A DNA stretch of 64,000 nt, from assembly GCF_001437405.1 (NCBI RefSeq), contig NZ_JQBY01000010.1, positions 1-64,000 of the forward strand, written 5' to 3'. The DNA comes from Pediococcus ethanolidurans (GTDB lineage Bacteria > Bacillota > Bacilli > Lactobacillales > Lactobacillaceae). The notes below the pieces were generated by a model that saw only the letters and a list, made by a program, of their open reading frames with translations, was not told the origin of the DNA and did not search any database. The translations under genes were made by a program, and so were the position numbers. Below, piece by piece: positions 53,911 through 62,507 of the stretch (position 1 is its first letter; every line of letters starts with the position of its first letter).

Positions 53911-53984
53911 TGAACCGGGTGAGATTCGAACTCACGACCGTCCGCTTAGAAGGCGGATGCTCTATCCAGCTGAGCTACCGGTCC
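53911..53984 (-). tRNA. trnR: tRNA-Arg (anticodon UCU)
   Basis: A complete 74-nt cloverleaf is present. The acceptor GGACCGG pairs with CCGGTTC (one G-U), there is a D-arm GCTC/GAGC, and the anticodon stem TCCGC/GCGGA carries loop CTTCTAA (anticodon TCT, plus-strand 53948-53950). The T-arm is GTGAG-TTCGAAT-CTCAC. CCA is not encoded. It reads AGA codons. The 3' end faces the integrase relic. Confidence 0.95.
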
Positions 53985-53993
53985 GCGTTATTG

Positions 53994-54022
53994 ATTATAA
54001 GGTAAAAAAAAAAGTTCGTCAA
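53994..54022 (-). promoter_or_regulatory. Promoter of tRNA-Arg
   Basis: On the minus strand there is TTGACG (54017-54022), a 17-nt spacer containing a T-run, and TATAAT (53994-53999), 9 nt before the tRNA. Confidence 0.8.
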
Positions 54023-54166
54023 TACCGCATAAATTAATTCTCTATAAGTTAGTTCGTAATCTATTATTTAAATCTTCTTAAATTAGAGAAGTATTAAGTA
54101 AATGCTTTCATTATGGGCACTTTTTCGGTATTATAAGGATAGTAAGAATGAAGGAAGTTGAAAAAA

Positions 54167-54679
54167 ATGAAAAAGAAAGTTTACTGGCTAATTCCTTTTC
54201 TCATCCTAGGACTATTTTTAACCGGATGTAGTCGAAACAAGGTTTACGGGACGGTGGTAGTTAGCTCTAATAATTATAACCAAATACAAACCAACAAAAA
54301 ATACGTCAATCAGTTACTTAAAGCATTAGAAAAATTTGATTCTGAGAAACCAAAAACCGCTGAGAATATTTATTCAGCCGTTGATAAGTTAGATAAAGAA
54401 GCAAGTAAAAATATGAATAGTCAGGACAAAAAAGCATTGCGTGATGTGCTCATTGATAATAATAAGAGCATAAAAAATATTATTAAAAATGCTTACCAAA
54501 ATCATTATGGTTTCGATGATGACTTATCCGGATCGATTAGTACCGAATTTTACAAAGCTATTCATTTAACCGTAAAACCAATTACCAAACAAACTGCTAA
54601 TCGGAAAAAAATTTATAATGAATTCATTAAAGAAACTAAGGCTCAACAAAAATTAAATAATGTGGGTAATACTCAGTAG
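54167..54679 (+). CDS. Hypothetical lipoprotein
   Basis: This 170-residue secreted lipoprotein starts with a basic N-terminus, a hydrophobic helix and the lipobox LTGC (Cys21 lipidated). The mature part is highly charged, helical and rich in Lys/Asn, without a recognised domain. The start is the ATG at 54167, with AAGGAAG 9 nt upstream; a TTG three codons earlier is too close. A terminator follows. Confidence 0.75.
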   Translation: MKKKVYWLIPFLILGLFLTGCSRNKVYGTVVVSSNNYNQIQTNKKYVNQLLKALEKFDSEKPKTAENIYSAVDKLDKEASKNMNSQDKKALRDVLIDNNKSIKNIIKNAYQNHYGFDDDLSGSISTEFYKAIHLTVKPITKQTANRKKIYNEFIKETKAQQKLNNVGNTQ

Positions 54680-54689
54680 ATAATCATCA

Positions 54690-54718
54690 AAGTTCGAGAA
54701 ATTCTCGGGCTTTTTTAT
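54690..54718 (+). terminator. Terminator after the lipoprotein gene
   Basis: GTTCGAG, a 5-nt loop, CTCGGGC and six Ts form a hairpin 11 nt after the stop codon. Confidence 0.7.
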
Positions 54719-54742
54719 TTTAATCTTTACACTAAAAAAGTA

Positions 54743-54775
54743 GTTTCAACGAATTATGAGCATATTTGTTGAAAC
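54743..54775. promoter_or_regulatory. Operator-like inverted repeat over a -35 box
   Basis: GTTTCAAC (54743-54750) and GTTGAAAC (54768-54775) form a perfect inverted repeat with a 17-nt gap. The right arm contains the -35 TTGAAA of the following promoter. Confidence 0.45.
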
Positions 54776-54797
54776 ATTCCCGTAACATTGCCATAAT
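54769..54797 (+). promoter_or_regulatory. Promoter of the 42-residue membrane peptide
   Basis: TTGAAA (54769-54774), a 17-nt spacer and CATAAT (54792-54797) lie 33 nt before the start codon. Confidence 0.65.
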
Positions 54798-54829
54798 GAA
54801 AATGTAAAATTTGATTGGAGGCGTTTTTT

Positions 54830-54958
54830 ATGGGACCATTGATGATCATTCTTATTATTCTTATTTTCGCAGTTGGTGTTCAAGTGATAAATGACTGGGA
54901 TTCTTTGTTTCCACAGTCTCAAACACGTTCAGAACATAAAACACTCAAGAATAATTAA
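54830..54958 (+). CDS. 42-residue single-pass membrane peptide
   Basis: This short gene has a strong TTGGAGG ribosome site, its own promoter and a terminator. Residues 3-20 (PLMIILIILIFAVGVQVI) form one membrane helix, followed by a hydrophilic Ser/Gln/Lys tail. I recognise no family. Complete expression signals argue that it is real despite its size. Confidence 0.7.
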   Translation: MGPLMIILIILIFAVGVQVINDWDSLFPQSQTRSEHKTLKNN

Positions 54959-54991
54959 CTAGATAATTGTTAAAAACTTATTTATTCATAC

Positions 54992-55029
54992 AAAAAAAGG
55001 AAGTTCACTAATCAGTGACCTCCTTTTTT
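54992..55029. terminator. Bidirectional terminator
   Basis: An A-run, GGAAGTTCACT, a 4-nt loop, AGTGACCTCC and a T-run lie between the small membrane peptide and the converging dUTPase gene. Confidence 0.85.
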
Positions 55030-55041
55030 GTCTATCTGTTA

Positions 55042-55593
55042 TTAATAGTTATTTTCTTGTCTTTGATAATTAATTTTATTTTTTTGGTAAAATGCCTCTT
55101 CAATTTCCGCTGGTGAAAAACCAAATCCCACCATTCCTAATTTTAAATATAGGTGCCATGCGTGCCGGAAATTATCAGGTCGATTACTAACCGAACTGCT
55201 GAAAAGCATCGATTTGATTGCTAAATAAGTATCAGTTAGATTTAATTTACTGTCACTAGTCTCTAACTTCTTAAATTGTTCCGAAGTTAAATCAACATTC
55301 TCCACCCATTGCTTTTGACTGGCAAAGAGTAAAAAGAAATCAATGGCATCAACGTATTCAACCAGTAATGTTTCACGAACCGTTTTTCCTTCGTCGTTTT
55401 TCCCCTTATGCTCTTTCCAAACCTTAAACCACTCAGAAGTATTAGCAACCTCAGAAAGCTCCACATCCAAAGAGAGCAATGTATTTTTAATTCGTTCTGG
55501 CCAGTTTAACGTTAATTCTTTTTCCGCAGCAATACTTCTATCCAGTTGAATAGATGACTGCAACATTTTAGGAATATTTAACAATTTTTTCAC
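55042..55593 (-). CDS. dut: Dimeric all-alpha dUTP diphosphatase
   Basis: This 183-residue protein has the pattern of the dimeric dUTPase family (MazG-like, common in Gram-positives and their phages). The acidic metal-binding helices are SLDVELSEVANTSEWFKVW (E45, E48) and LLVEYVDAIDF (E79, D82). The C-terminal AEIEEAFYQKNKINYQRQENNY matches the family's KN..N.QRQ..Y end. It hydrolyses dUTP to dUMP, keeping uracil out of DNA and feeding thymidylate synthesis. It is the third gene of an operon with two unknown proteins, 6 nt after the preceding one. Confidence 0.8.
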   Translation of the reverse strand: MKKLLNIPKMLQSSIQLDRSIAAEKELTLNWPERIKNTLLSLDVELSEVANTSEWFKVWKEHKGKNDEGKTVRETLLVEYVDAIDFFLLFASQKQWVENVDLTSEQFKKLETSDSKLNLTDTYLAIKSMLFSSSVSNRPDNFRHAWHLYLKLGMVGFGFSPAEIEEAFYQKNKINYQRQENNY

Positions 55594-55599
55594 CTACGT

Positions 55600-56541
55600 C
55601 TATGACATTTTTGAGCCAATTTGTAATTCATCTAGATTATCCAAGAACCATTTTTTTAAGAAAGCAAATTGATTGAAAATTTCAAAAAGAGAATATTTTT
55701 CTTCAGGATCCTGAACAGTGATTACCCAGTGGCCACTACCATCCGCATTAATCTCTTTATATAAACTGAAAATAATCTGATTGCCGAGATCTAAAAAAGC
55801 ACCTTGAACTGTATCCATGTTCTGTAACATTAAATTATTATCAGCTGTAGCCACAAACAATTTGTCCATAATCTGTTCGGATAATTCGGAATTAGCAAGA
55901 ACATACTTTTTAGAATTTGATGCATCTAACATATTGAAGTCAACACTAAAGCCAAAATCAGCAACTAAATACTTACCAAATTGAATAAACAAGTCAACCG
56001 CATTTGTCACAGCTTCATTATCGGATTTGCCACTCCACTCTGTAATAAAAAGCTTAGTAATTGTATCCGAATTAAAGTACATGGCCTTCTCTTTCAAATT
56101 CAAAGAAAAGATAACTTGGTGACTGTTTTGTTCCACATAAAAAGCGCCATCCTGATTTTCTCGTTGTTCAAAATGGAATTCTTCAGAGTCATCTATATTT
56201 GGAAAAGTTTGAAAAAGTGTATCTGCTTTCAGATTGTCCTCACGAGAATGTAACACCGCATCTTTATTATTGTGCAACTCTAATAATCGACTCATAAAAA
56301 TGAGGTAGTAATCGTTAGCATCATATTTATGCGGGTATACCACATAGTCAGTATCCATTTGAAAGTCAAACAACGCCGTTGAGGCAGCTAAGAGCTCACC
56401 TGCATCTTTGGTATCAGTTAATTGATCAAATAACTTTGTAAACTCAATGCCATGTTGAATTCCAGCTTTTAGTGATTCACTATATGCAACTAAACGCCCA
56501 TTTGTGGTCAGACTTGAAGGATTTAAAGATTCATTACTCAT
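55600..56541 (-). CDS. Uncharacterised protein encoded with dUTPase
   Basis: This 313-residue soluble protein has no signal peptide or membrane segment. Alternating strand/helix patterns appear twice (around FYVEQNSHQVIFSLNL and AFLDLGNQIIFSLYKE), hinting at an internal duplication. Aromatic and acidic residues are frequent. I recognise no motif. The ATG at 56541 follows AAAGGTG (a GTG two codons earlier is less likely) and overlaps the end of the previous gene by 8 nt, so translation is coupled. Confidence 0.7.
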   Translation of the reverse strand: MSNESLNPSSLTTNGRLVAYSESLKAGIQHGIEFTKLFDQLTDTKDAGELLAASTALFDFQMDTDYVVYPHKYDANDYYLIFMSRLLELHNNKDAVLHSREDNLKADTLFQTFPNIDDSEEFHFEQRENQDGAFYVEQNSHQVIFSLNLKEKAMYFNSDTITKLFITEWSGKSDNEAVTNAVDLFIQFGKYLVADFGFSVDFNMLDASNSKKYVLANSELSEQIMDKLFVATADNNLMLQNMDTVQGAFLDLGNQIIFSLYKEINADGSGHWVITVQDPEEKYSLFEIFNQFAFLKKWFLDNLDELQIGSKMS

Positions 56542-57412
56542 CAGCACGCACCTTTGCCTTTCCGATCAAGCTTGTTAGATAGTCAGAATATAATTTTTTA
56601 GAATGATTTGTAAAGGATTCAAAGCTTCCAAAAGCCTGTTTGATTGCTTGTTTTTCATAACTCAAGATTGTATCCTCTTTTGAAAGAGCCAAAATACGAT
56701 CCTCATTATTCTTCATAGTATCGCGAGCATCCATAGCTTTTTGATCTTCTTCAGTTAACTTAGTTAGTTCATCCTTGAGTGCCTGACGTTCTTCCTTAAC
56801 CTTACCGCTCTCCCAAAAAGAGCTGTTTGAACTAGTATCTTGTAATTGGTCACGTAATTGTGCCTTGCGTGAATCACGTTGGTCCTGATTAGTAAGTAAC
56901 GTTTGTAACTGTTTATTTTCTTCTGATATTTTGGCAATCTCTTCTGTATTTAAATGCTTATTATTGGCATCTAATTGGAAGGTCCCCGCTAATTTTTGAT
57001 ATTCATCTTTATCAAATTGAAACTCTAGATTTAAAACATCTAAATAGCCAAATTCACGACGATCCCACCAGTTACCAAACAAAATTTTAAACTCACCTTC
57101 TGCTACTTCTCGGTAGTAAAAGAAGGGATAAATTTCAGCCAGATAATCAATTAGCTGGTAACTCAAATAATGTGCTATTTGGCTTCTAACATCATCTACT
57201 AAACTAAAATAACCGCTCTTAGTTGCTTCAGTTGCACTCGAAATTTCAGTATGATAACGTTCAGGATCTAACAATTCATATGTCATTCGATCATTTTGTT
57301 GATCAACAGCACCCTGTAACGCATTTAAATACGCGATTTTGCCTGAAAGACTCTGCTTTAATTTTGCATTTGGTTGCTCTTGAGATTCAGTCGTGTTTTT
57401 TTCATCACTCAT
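56534..57412 (-). CDS. Uncharacterised coiled-coil protein encoded with dUTPase
   Basis: This 292-residue protein is first in the operon. Residues 1-20 are polar and disordered, about 60-150 is a folded part rich in aromatics (YLSYQLIDYLAEIYPFFYYRE, NWWDRREFGYLDVLNLEF), and about 155-250 is a charged coiled coil (Glu/Lys/Gln heptads). No catalytic motif is visible. GGAGCGAT precedes the ATG, almost identical to the glnA ribosome region. Function unknown. Confidence 0.75.
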   Translation of the reverse strand: MSDEKNTTESQEQPNAKLKQSLSGKIAYLNALQGAVDQQNDRMTYELLDPERYHTEISSATEATKSGYFSLVDDVRSQIAHYLSYQLIDYLAEIYPFFYYREVAEGEFKILFGNWWDRREFGYLDVLNLEFQFDKDEYQKLAGTFQLDANNKHLNTEEIAKISEENKQLQTLLTNQDQRDSRKAQLRDQLQDTSSNSSFWESGKVKEERQALKDELTKLTEEDQKAMDARDTMKNNEDRILALSKEDTILSYEKQAIKQAFGSFESFTNHSKKLYSDYLTSLIGKAKVRADE

Positions 57413-57586
57413 GTGTATCGCTCCTATTTTTGTAAGTTTAACCTACGTATTGATTATCTCTAATGTAACAAATATCTGAGCAATCAACAAAGGATTTTTC
57501 TTATTCCTTACTAAATTTTAACAGATTAATCAAGTCATGACTTAAAAAGGTGGCAAACTCCCAACAAAATATAGTAAAAAACAAAA

Positions 57587-57635
57587 AAACGATTAATTAC
57601 CGAGTCAAAAATGGCCATCGTAATTAATCGTTAAA
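57587..57635 (-). terminator. Terminator after glnA
   Basis: On the minus strand, a perfect 13-bp stem AACGATTAATTAC/GTAATTAATCGTT (57620-57632 with 57588-57600) is followed by a T-run. Confidence 0.88.
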
Positions 57636-57647
57636 ATAAAAATTAAT

Positions 57648-58991
57648 TTAATATTGTTCTAAATATTGATCTCGTTCCCACTGGGTAACTTCTTGACGAT
57701 ATGAAGCCCATTCTAGTCGTTTTGCTTCCAAAAAGCTTTGATAAATATGAGAACCTAACGCCTTTTCCATCACCTTGTCAGCCTCAAACGCTTTTAAGGC
57801 GTTGTGCAAAGTTGACGGCAAATCATCAATATGATTATCCTTACGTTCTTTTTCGTCCATTCGGTAGATATTACGATCAATTGACTTAGGTGGTTCAATC
57901 TTATTACGAATACCATCTAAACCAGCCTCTAGTACAGTCGCAATTGCGAGATATGGGTTTGCACTAGGATCCACACTGCGCAATTCAAGGCGTGTTGATA
58001 AGCCTCTACTGCTTGGTACTCGAATTAGTGGTGAACGGTTGCTTCCTGACCATGCCACATAAACTGGGGCTTCAAAACCAGGTACTAATCGTTTATAGGA
58101 GTTAACAATTGGATCACAGACAGCGGTAAAACTACGCGCATGCTTTAATAATCCACCCAAGAACCAGTAAGCTTCCTGTGAAAGCTGAAGTTCATTTTTT
58201 TCATCATAAAAAGCATTACCCTTATTATGGAACAGCGACATGTTTAAGTGCATCCCTGAACCATTAATGCCATCGAGTGGCTTTGGCATAAAGGTAGCAT
58301 GTAGATTATATTTGCGTGCTACTGTTTTAACAACAAGTTTGAACGTTTGAATATTGTCTGCTGCTGATAAGGCGTCCGCATATTTAAAATCAATTTCATG
58401 TTGACCAGGAGCAACTTCATGATGAGATGCTTCCACATCAAAGCCCATATTTTCAAGTTCTAGAACAATATCCCGGCGACAATTCTCACCAAGATCCATT
58501 GGTGCTAAATCAAAATAGCTACCCTTATCATTCAAATTAGTTGTTGGTTTACCAGTTTCAGGATCTAATTTGAACAAGAAAAATTCTGGTTCTGGTCCAA
58601 TGTTAAAGTCTGTATAGCCAGCTTCACGCATTTCTTTCAATACTCGAATTAAATTATTTCGTGGATCACCCTCAAATGGTTTTCCATCAGGTGTATAAAC
58701 TTCACAAATTACACGAGCAATTTTGCCGTGTTCGTTTCCCCATGGAAATACCATCCAGGTTGATAAATCAGGATAAAGATACATGTCACTTTCTTCAATA
58801 CGCACAAATCCATCAATTGAAGAGCCATCAAACATTAATTTGTTATCCAATAATTTTTCTAGTTGGCTAACTGGCACCTCAACGTTTTTAATAATTCCAA
58901 ATAAATCGGTAAACATCAATCTTAAAAATCGAACATTTTCCTCTTTTGCCATTTTGCGAATTTCATCTTTGGTGAATTGTTGCTTTGCCAT
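57648..58991 (-). CDS. glnA: Glutamine synthetase (type I)
   Basis: GlnA makes glutamine from glutamate, ammonia and ATP as a cytoplasmic dodecamer. It has 447 residues, the GSI-alpha length, without the adenylylation insert. Motifs are [57 protein letters not shown] and the C-terminal [23 protein letters not shown] end. AGGAGCGAT precedes the ATG. It is the second gene of glnRA; feedback-inhibited GS also activates GlnR in this group. Confidence 0.97.
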   Translation of the reverse strand: MAKQQFTKDEIRKMAKEENVRFLRLMFTDLFGIIKNVEVPVSQLEKLLDNKLMFDGSSIDGFVRIEESDMYLYPDLSTWMVFPWGNEHGKIARVICEVYTPDGKPFEGDPRNNLIRVLKEMREAGYTDFNIGPEPEFFLFKLDPETGKPTTNLNDKGSYFDLAPMDLGENCRRDIVLELENMGFDVEASHHEVAPGQHEIDFKYADALSAADNIQTFKLVVKTVARKYNLHATFMPKPLDGINGSGMHLNMSLFHNKGNAFYDEKNELQLSQEAYWFLGGLLKHARSFTAVCDPIVNSYKRLVPGFEAPVYVAWSGSNRSPLIRVPSSRGLSTRLELRSVDPSANPYLAIATVLEAGLDGIRNKIEPPKSIDRNIYRMDEKERKDNHIDDLPSTLHNALKAFEADKVMEKALGSHIYQSFLEAKRLEWASYRQEVTQWERDQYLEQY

Positions 58992-59008
58992 GTATATCGC
59001 TCCTATTC

Positions 59009-59404
59009 TTATTTTTTGGAAAGGTCATCAGATGGAAAACTTGAGCTGTGCCAATGCTTTAGACCAGCAATTGATAAAAATTCATTATGCAATGCATGAC
59101 GCACATCTTCATCGGTTACTGGTTTTTCCAAATCCTTATGTTCTTTTTCTTGCCGCTTAGCCTGCTTTTCATAAACTCGCTTGATTTCTGTCATATTAAA
59201 ACCTTCGTCAAGATAGTCTTTAATTTCAAGCAGACGATCAACATCAATTAATGAAAATTGACGACGATTGCCAGCGTTACGTGCTGGTTTGATTAATCCT
59301 TGCGTTTCATAATATCGGATTTGTCGTGCACTCAAAGTCGTCAGTTTCATTACTGTTCCAATTGGTAAAACTGCTCGTGATCGTTGGAGTTGTTTTTCCA
59401 TCAT
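59009..59404 (-). CDS. glnR: Nitrogen repressor GlnR (MerR family)
   Basis: GlnR (131 residues) represses glnRA and ammonium transport when glutamine is plentiful. The MerR winged helix (about 12-80) reads [29 protein letters not shown]. The C-terminal tail senses GlnA. GGAGG precedes the ATG. The upstream region carries a perfect GlnR box and a consensus-like promoter, so it is autoregulated. Confidence 0.96.
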   Translation of the reverse strand: MMEKQLQRSRAVLPIGTVMKLTTLSARQIRYYETQGLIKPARNAGNRRQFSLIDVDRLLEIKDYLDEGFNMTEIKRVYEKQAKRQEKEHKDLEKPVTDEDVRHALHNEFLSIAGLKHWHSSSFPSDDLSKK

Positions 59405-59431
59405 GACACCCCTCCTTTCAAAAACAACCCC

Positions 59432-59460
59432 ATTTTATCAATGCCCTCAGTTAAAGTCAA
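59432..59460 (-). promoter_or_regulatory. Promoter of glnRA
   Basis: On the minus strand there is TTGACT (59455-59460), a 17-nt spacer and TAAAAT (59432-59437), 27 nt before the glnR start. Confidence 0.8.
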
Positions 59461-59490
59461 CGCCTCATGTCATAAGATATAACATGAGGC
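59461..59490. promoter_or_regulatory. GlnR box within a 10-bp palindromic hairpin
   Basis: TGTCATAAGATATAACA (59468-59484) matches the GlnR consensus TGTNA-N7-TNACA exactly and lies 7 nt upstream of the glnRA -35. It is embedded in a longer perfect inverted repeat, CGCCTCATGT/ACATGAGGCG (10-bp arms), located 7 nt after the ynbB stop. Confidence 0.85.
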
Positions 59491-59496
59491 GCTATT

Positions 59497-60750
59497 TTAG
59501 AAAAATAATTGTGAAACTGCTTCTGTAATTGCAATTTTCACATGTGCATAGGTTAATCCGCCTTGAATATATAGGGTGTATGGTGGACGAATAGGACCAT
59601 CAGCCGAGAATTCAATACTTGCTCCCTGAACAAAAGTACCAGCTGCCATAATAATCTTATCGTCATAACCGCCCATTTCACTTGGCACCGGATCTACATA
59701 CGAATTAATTGGTGAATAATGTTGTACCGTTTCTGCAAACTTAATCATTGACTCAGGCTTGCCAAAATTAACCGTCTGAATTAAGTCTGTTCTTGGTGCA
59801 TTCCACTTTGGACTGACGTTTAACCCACATTTTTCCAAAATGGCACTTTCAAAAATTGCCCCTTTAATGGCTTCTCCGGTAACATTAGGTGCTTGGAAGA
59901 AACCTTGAAACATGGCTTCTAAAGTGTTTAAAGTTGCCCCTTCGTCTTTACCTGACCCAGGTGTCGTTAATCGATTTCCAATTCGTTTGATTAATTGTTT
60001 TTTCCCAACTATATAACCACCAGTTTTTGCCAAGCCACCGCCAGCATTTTTAATTAATGAACCAGCCATGACATCCGCACCAAACTCAGTTGGTTCCTGA
60101 ATCTCAGAAAATTCTCCATAACAGTTATCAATAAAAATTTTGACATTGGCATTCAATTTTTTAATAAACTGAATCATTTTTGCAATCTGAGCAACCGTGA
60201 AACTTTCTCTCGTTGCATAGCCTCGTGACCTTTGAATTGCCACTACTTTTACATCATCAGTTAATTTTTGTTTGACATTACTCTTTGAAAAATGGCCCTC
60301 ATTATCAAGATCAGCATAGTCAAATTTGATATTAAAGTCTTTTAGAGACCCGCCATTTGGCTCGCCTGTTATCCCAATCACTTCTTGAACCGTATCATAG
60401 GGCATACCTGTTACATATAATAATTTATCACCAGGTCGTAGCATCCCCCATAATGCAGTACTAATTGCATGTGTCCCAGAAATAATTTGAGGCCGCACCA
60501 TTGCATCCTCTGTTTTAAAAACATCAGCATAAACCGCATCTAAAGCGTCACGACCAGTGTCGTCGTAGCCATATCCAGTTGAACCATTTAACTCTTCTTC
60601 AGATATTTTTTCTTTTCGAAAAGCATCTAATACTTTTTTCTGATTAAAAAGAACTTGTTCATCAATAGCCATCAATTTAGGTGCAATTTGTTGATCAACA
60701 TCCTTCACTAATTCGATTAATTTGGTGTTTAAACCATCTGTCCAATTCAT
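59497..60750 (-). CDS. ynbB: PLP-dependent methionine gamma-lyase family protein YnbB
   Basis: This is a fold-type I PLP enzyme of the YnbB (so-called aluminium-resistance, Met_gamma_lyase) family, 417 residues. Visible features are GYGYDDTGRD, the substrate/PLP loop SGTHAISTALWGMLRPGD and the probable Schiff-base lysine in AGSLIKNAGGGLAKTGG. The biochemical activity of this subgroup is not established. The ATG at 60750 follows GGAGG; the frame extends 7 codons upstream. It regularly lies between miaA and glnR in lactobacilli and Bacillus, as here. Confidence 0.9.
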   Translation of the reverse strand: MNWTDGLNTKLIELVKDVDQQIAPKLMAIDEQVLFNQKKVLDAFRKEKISEEELNGSTGYGYDDTGRDALDAVYADVFKTEDAMVRPQIISGTHAISTALWGMLRPGDKLLYVTGMPYDTVQEVIGITGEPNGGSLKDFNIKFDYADLDNEGHFSKSNVKQKLTDDVKVVAIQRSRGYATRESFTVAQIAKMIQFIKKLNANVKIFIDNCYGEFSEIQEPTEFGADVMAGSLIKNAGGGLAKTGGYIVGKKQLIKRIGNRLTTPGSGKDEGATLNTLEAMFQGFFQAPNVTGEAIKGAIFESAILEKCGLNVSPKWNAPRTDLIQTVNFGKPESMIKFAETVQHYSPINSYVDPVPSEMGGYDDKIIMAAGTFVQGASIEFSADGPIRPPYTLYIQGGLTYAHVKIAITEAVSQLFF

Positions 60751-60752
60751 TT

Positions 60753-61679
60753 TTAATTTCCTCCAACCCATTTTTGAACTTCTGCAATAATTTTTTTCTC
60801 TTCATCTGGTCGCTGAATAATATCGAACCAGTTTACATTCATTTTGTTTCGAAACCACGTTAGTTGCCGTTTTGCATAATGCCGCGAATTCTGTTTAATT
60901 TTTGCAATTACCAGTTCTTTTGAAATTTGTTTTTCAAAATAAGGATACCATTCTCGATACCCAATTCCTTTTCCAGCAGGTAGTTGCACACCACCTCGTT
61001 GATACAACCAATGAGCCTCTTTTTCTAAGCCGTCCGTAACCATTTGGTCTACTCGTTGGTCAATCCGTTTATACAGCAAACTGCGATCTGTATTCAAACC
61101 AACTAGCAATGCATCGTAAGGTGCTTTGTTGACATCATTTTGTTCTGAAAATAATTGACCAGTTTTTTCAAATACTTCTAATGCTCGAACAACACGAACT
61201 TCATTTGTCACAGGAATTTTCACTGCGGCTTTTGGATCAACATCATTTAACTTTTGCCACAACTGTTCTTGTGAATGTTCTTTTGCATAACTGTGCCATT
61301 TGCTTCGTACAGTTTCAGCTGGTTCATATTGATCATTGCCAAGTGATAAATCGGCTAACAGCGCCTGCAAATAAAATCCCGTTCCACCAACAATAATTGG
61401 TAAATGCCCGTCAGAAGTAATTTGATGAATTTTTTCGGTAGCCTCTTTTTTAAAATCAGACACCGAAAATCGTTGATCAATTTCACGAATATTGATCAAA
61501 TGATGCTTAATTCCCTGTTGTTCATCGGCGGAAATTTTTGCTGTTCCGATATTTAGGTTTTGATACACTTGCATAGAATCACCAGAGATAATTTCTCCAT
61601 TAAATTTTTTAGCAAGTTTTAAAGATAAACTAGTTTTACCAACTGCAGTTGGACCAACAATTGCCAATACTTTTTCCAT
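60753..61679 (-). CDS. miaA: tRNA dimethylallyltransferase MiaA
   Basis: MiaA transfers dimethylallyl to A37 of tRNAs reading UNN codons. The P-loop GPTAVGKTSL is at 9-18, and GTAKISADEQQG, GGTGFYLQALL and the C-terminal RHYAKRQLTWFRN are typical. It has 308 residues from the ATG at 61679; the open frame runs 24 codons further upstream but overlaps glpQ without a ribosome site. It lies 4 nt after glpQ and 2 nt before the ynbB start. Confidence 0.95.
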   Translation of the reverse strand: MEKVLAIVGPTAVGKTSLSLKLAKKFNGEIISGDSMQVYQNLNIGTAKISADEQQGIKHHLINIREIDQRFSVSDFKKEATEKIHQITSDGHLPIIVGGTGFYLQALLADLSLGNDQYEPAETVRSKWHSYAKEHSQEQLWQKLNDVDPKAAVKIPVTNEVRVVRALEVFEKTGQLFSEQNDVNKAPYDALLVGLNTDRSLLYKRIDQRVDQMVTDGLEKEAHWLYQRGGVQLPAGKGIGYREWYPYFEKQISKELVIAKIKQNSRHYAKRQLTWFRNKMNVNWFDIIQRPDEEKKIIAEVQKWVGGN

Positions 61680-61683
61680 TTCA

Positions 61684-62418
61684 TTAACCACCCTGAATTG
61701 CCTGCCGAATAATTCCTGCTCGACCTGGATAATCTGTAATAATGCCATCAAAATGCCGTTTAAAACAATAACGCATATCCTCAGTACTATTTACCGTCCA
61801 TGGACGTAATTGCACATGTGGTAAGAAGAAACGATGCGCACGCACCCAGCGAATATCCGGATGCCAGTCTTTCACTAGTTGATTCCGATAAAATTTTCGA
61901 GCAAATTTAGTTTGTAGTTTAAATAAACTTGCGAATTCAACTGTAGGGTTTAAGGCATGCATTTTTATTAGCGACTGTGGATGAAAACTGGAATAGATAA
62001 TTTTAAAAGGTAGCGTTTGTTGATTCATGTATGCTGAAACACTTTCTTCGATTCCTGGATACTGAATTTTATCTGTTTTAAGTTCCAAGTTAAAAAGACC
62101 GGTAAAATGTTTTTTGATTAATAATTGCACAACCTCGTCCAAAGTTGGAATCTGTGTACCCAGATAGTCATATCCAAAATAACCACCAGCATCAAGTCGC
62201 TTCAATTCAGCCAACGTTTTATCAAAAATTCTTCCAGTACCATTTGTCGTACGATCTACAGTCTCGTCATGCATAATAATTAAATGCTTATCCTTAGACA
62301 TATGTACATCCGTTTCAATACCATCTGCGCCTTCTTCAATTGCTTTTTCAAATGCCGGAAGCGTATTTTCTGGACGAATTCCTTTGCTCCCACGGTGGGC
62401 AATTATTTTTGTTAGCAT
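61684..62418 (-). CDS. glpQ: Glycerophosphodiester phosphodiesterase
   Basis: This GDPD-family TIM barrel (244 residues) cleaves glycerophosphodiesters to glycerol-3-phosphate and an alcohol. Catalytic and metal residues are in IIAHRG (about 5-10), RPENTLPAF, DGIETDVHMSKD and IMHDETVDRTTNG. There is no signal peptide, so it is cytoplasmic. The ATG at 62418 with GGGAA upstream is preferred over one 6 codons earlier. It heads the glpQ-miaA-ynbB unit. Confidence 0.92.
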   Translation of the reverse strand: MLTKIIAHRGSKGIRPENTLPAFEKAIEEGADGIETDVHMSKDKHLIIMHDETVDRTTNGTGRIFDKTLAELKRLDAGGYFGYDYLGTQIPTLDEVVQLLIKKHFTGLFNLELKTDKIQYPGIEESVSAYMNQQTLPFKIIYSSFHPQSLIKMHALNPTVEFASLFKLQTKFARKFYRNQLVKDWHPDIRWVRAHRFFLPHVQLRPWTVNSTEDMRYCFKRHFDGIITDYPGRAGIIRQAIQGG

Positions 62419-62507
62419 AAAATCATTCCCGTTCACGTAATTTACTGGATATTTTTATAAAAAAAAGTCATAATGAAGATAATTAAAGATGGAAAGGGGT
62501 TTCAAAT

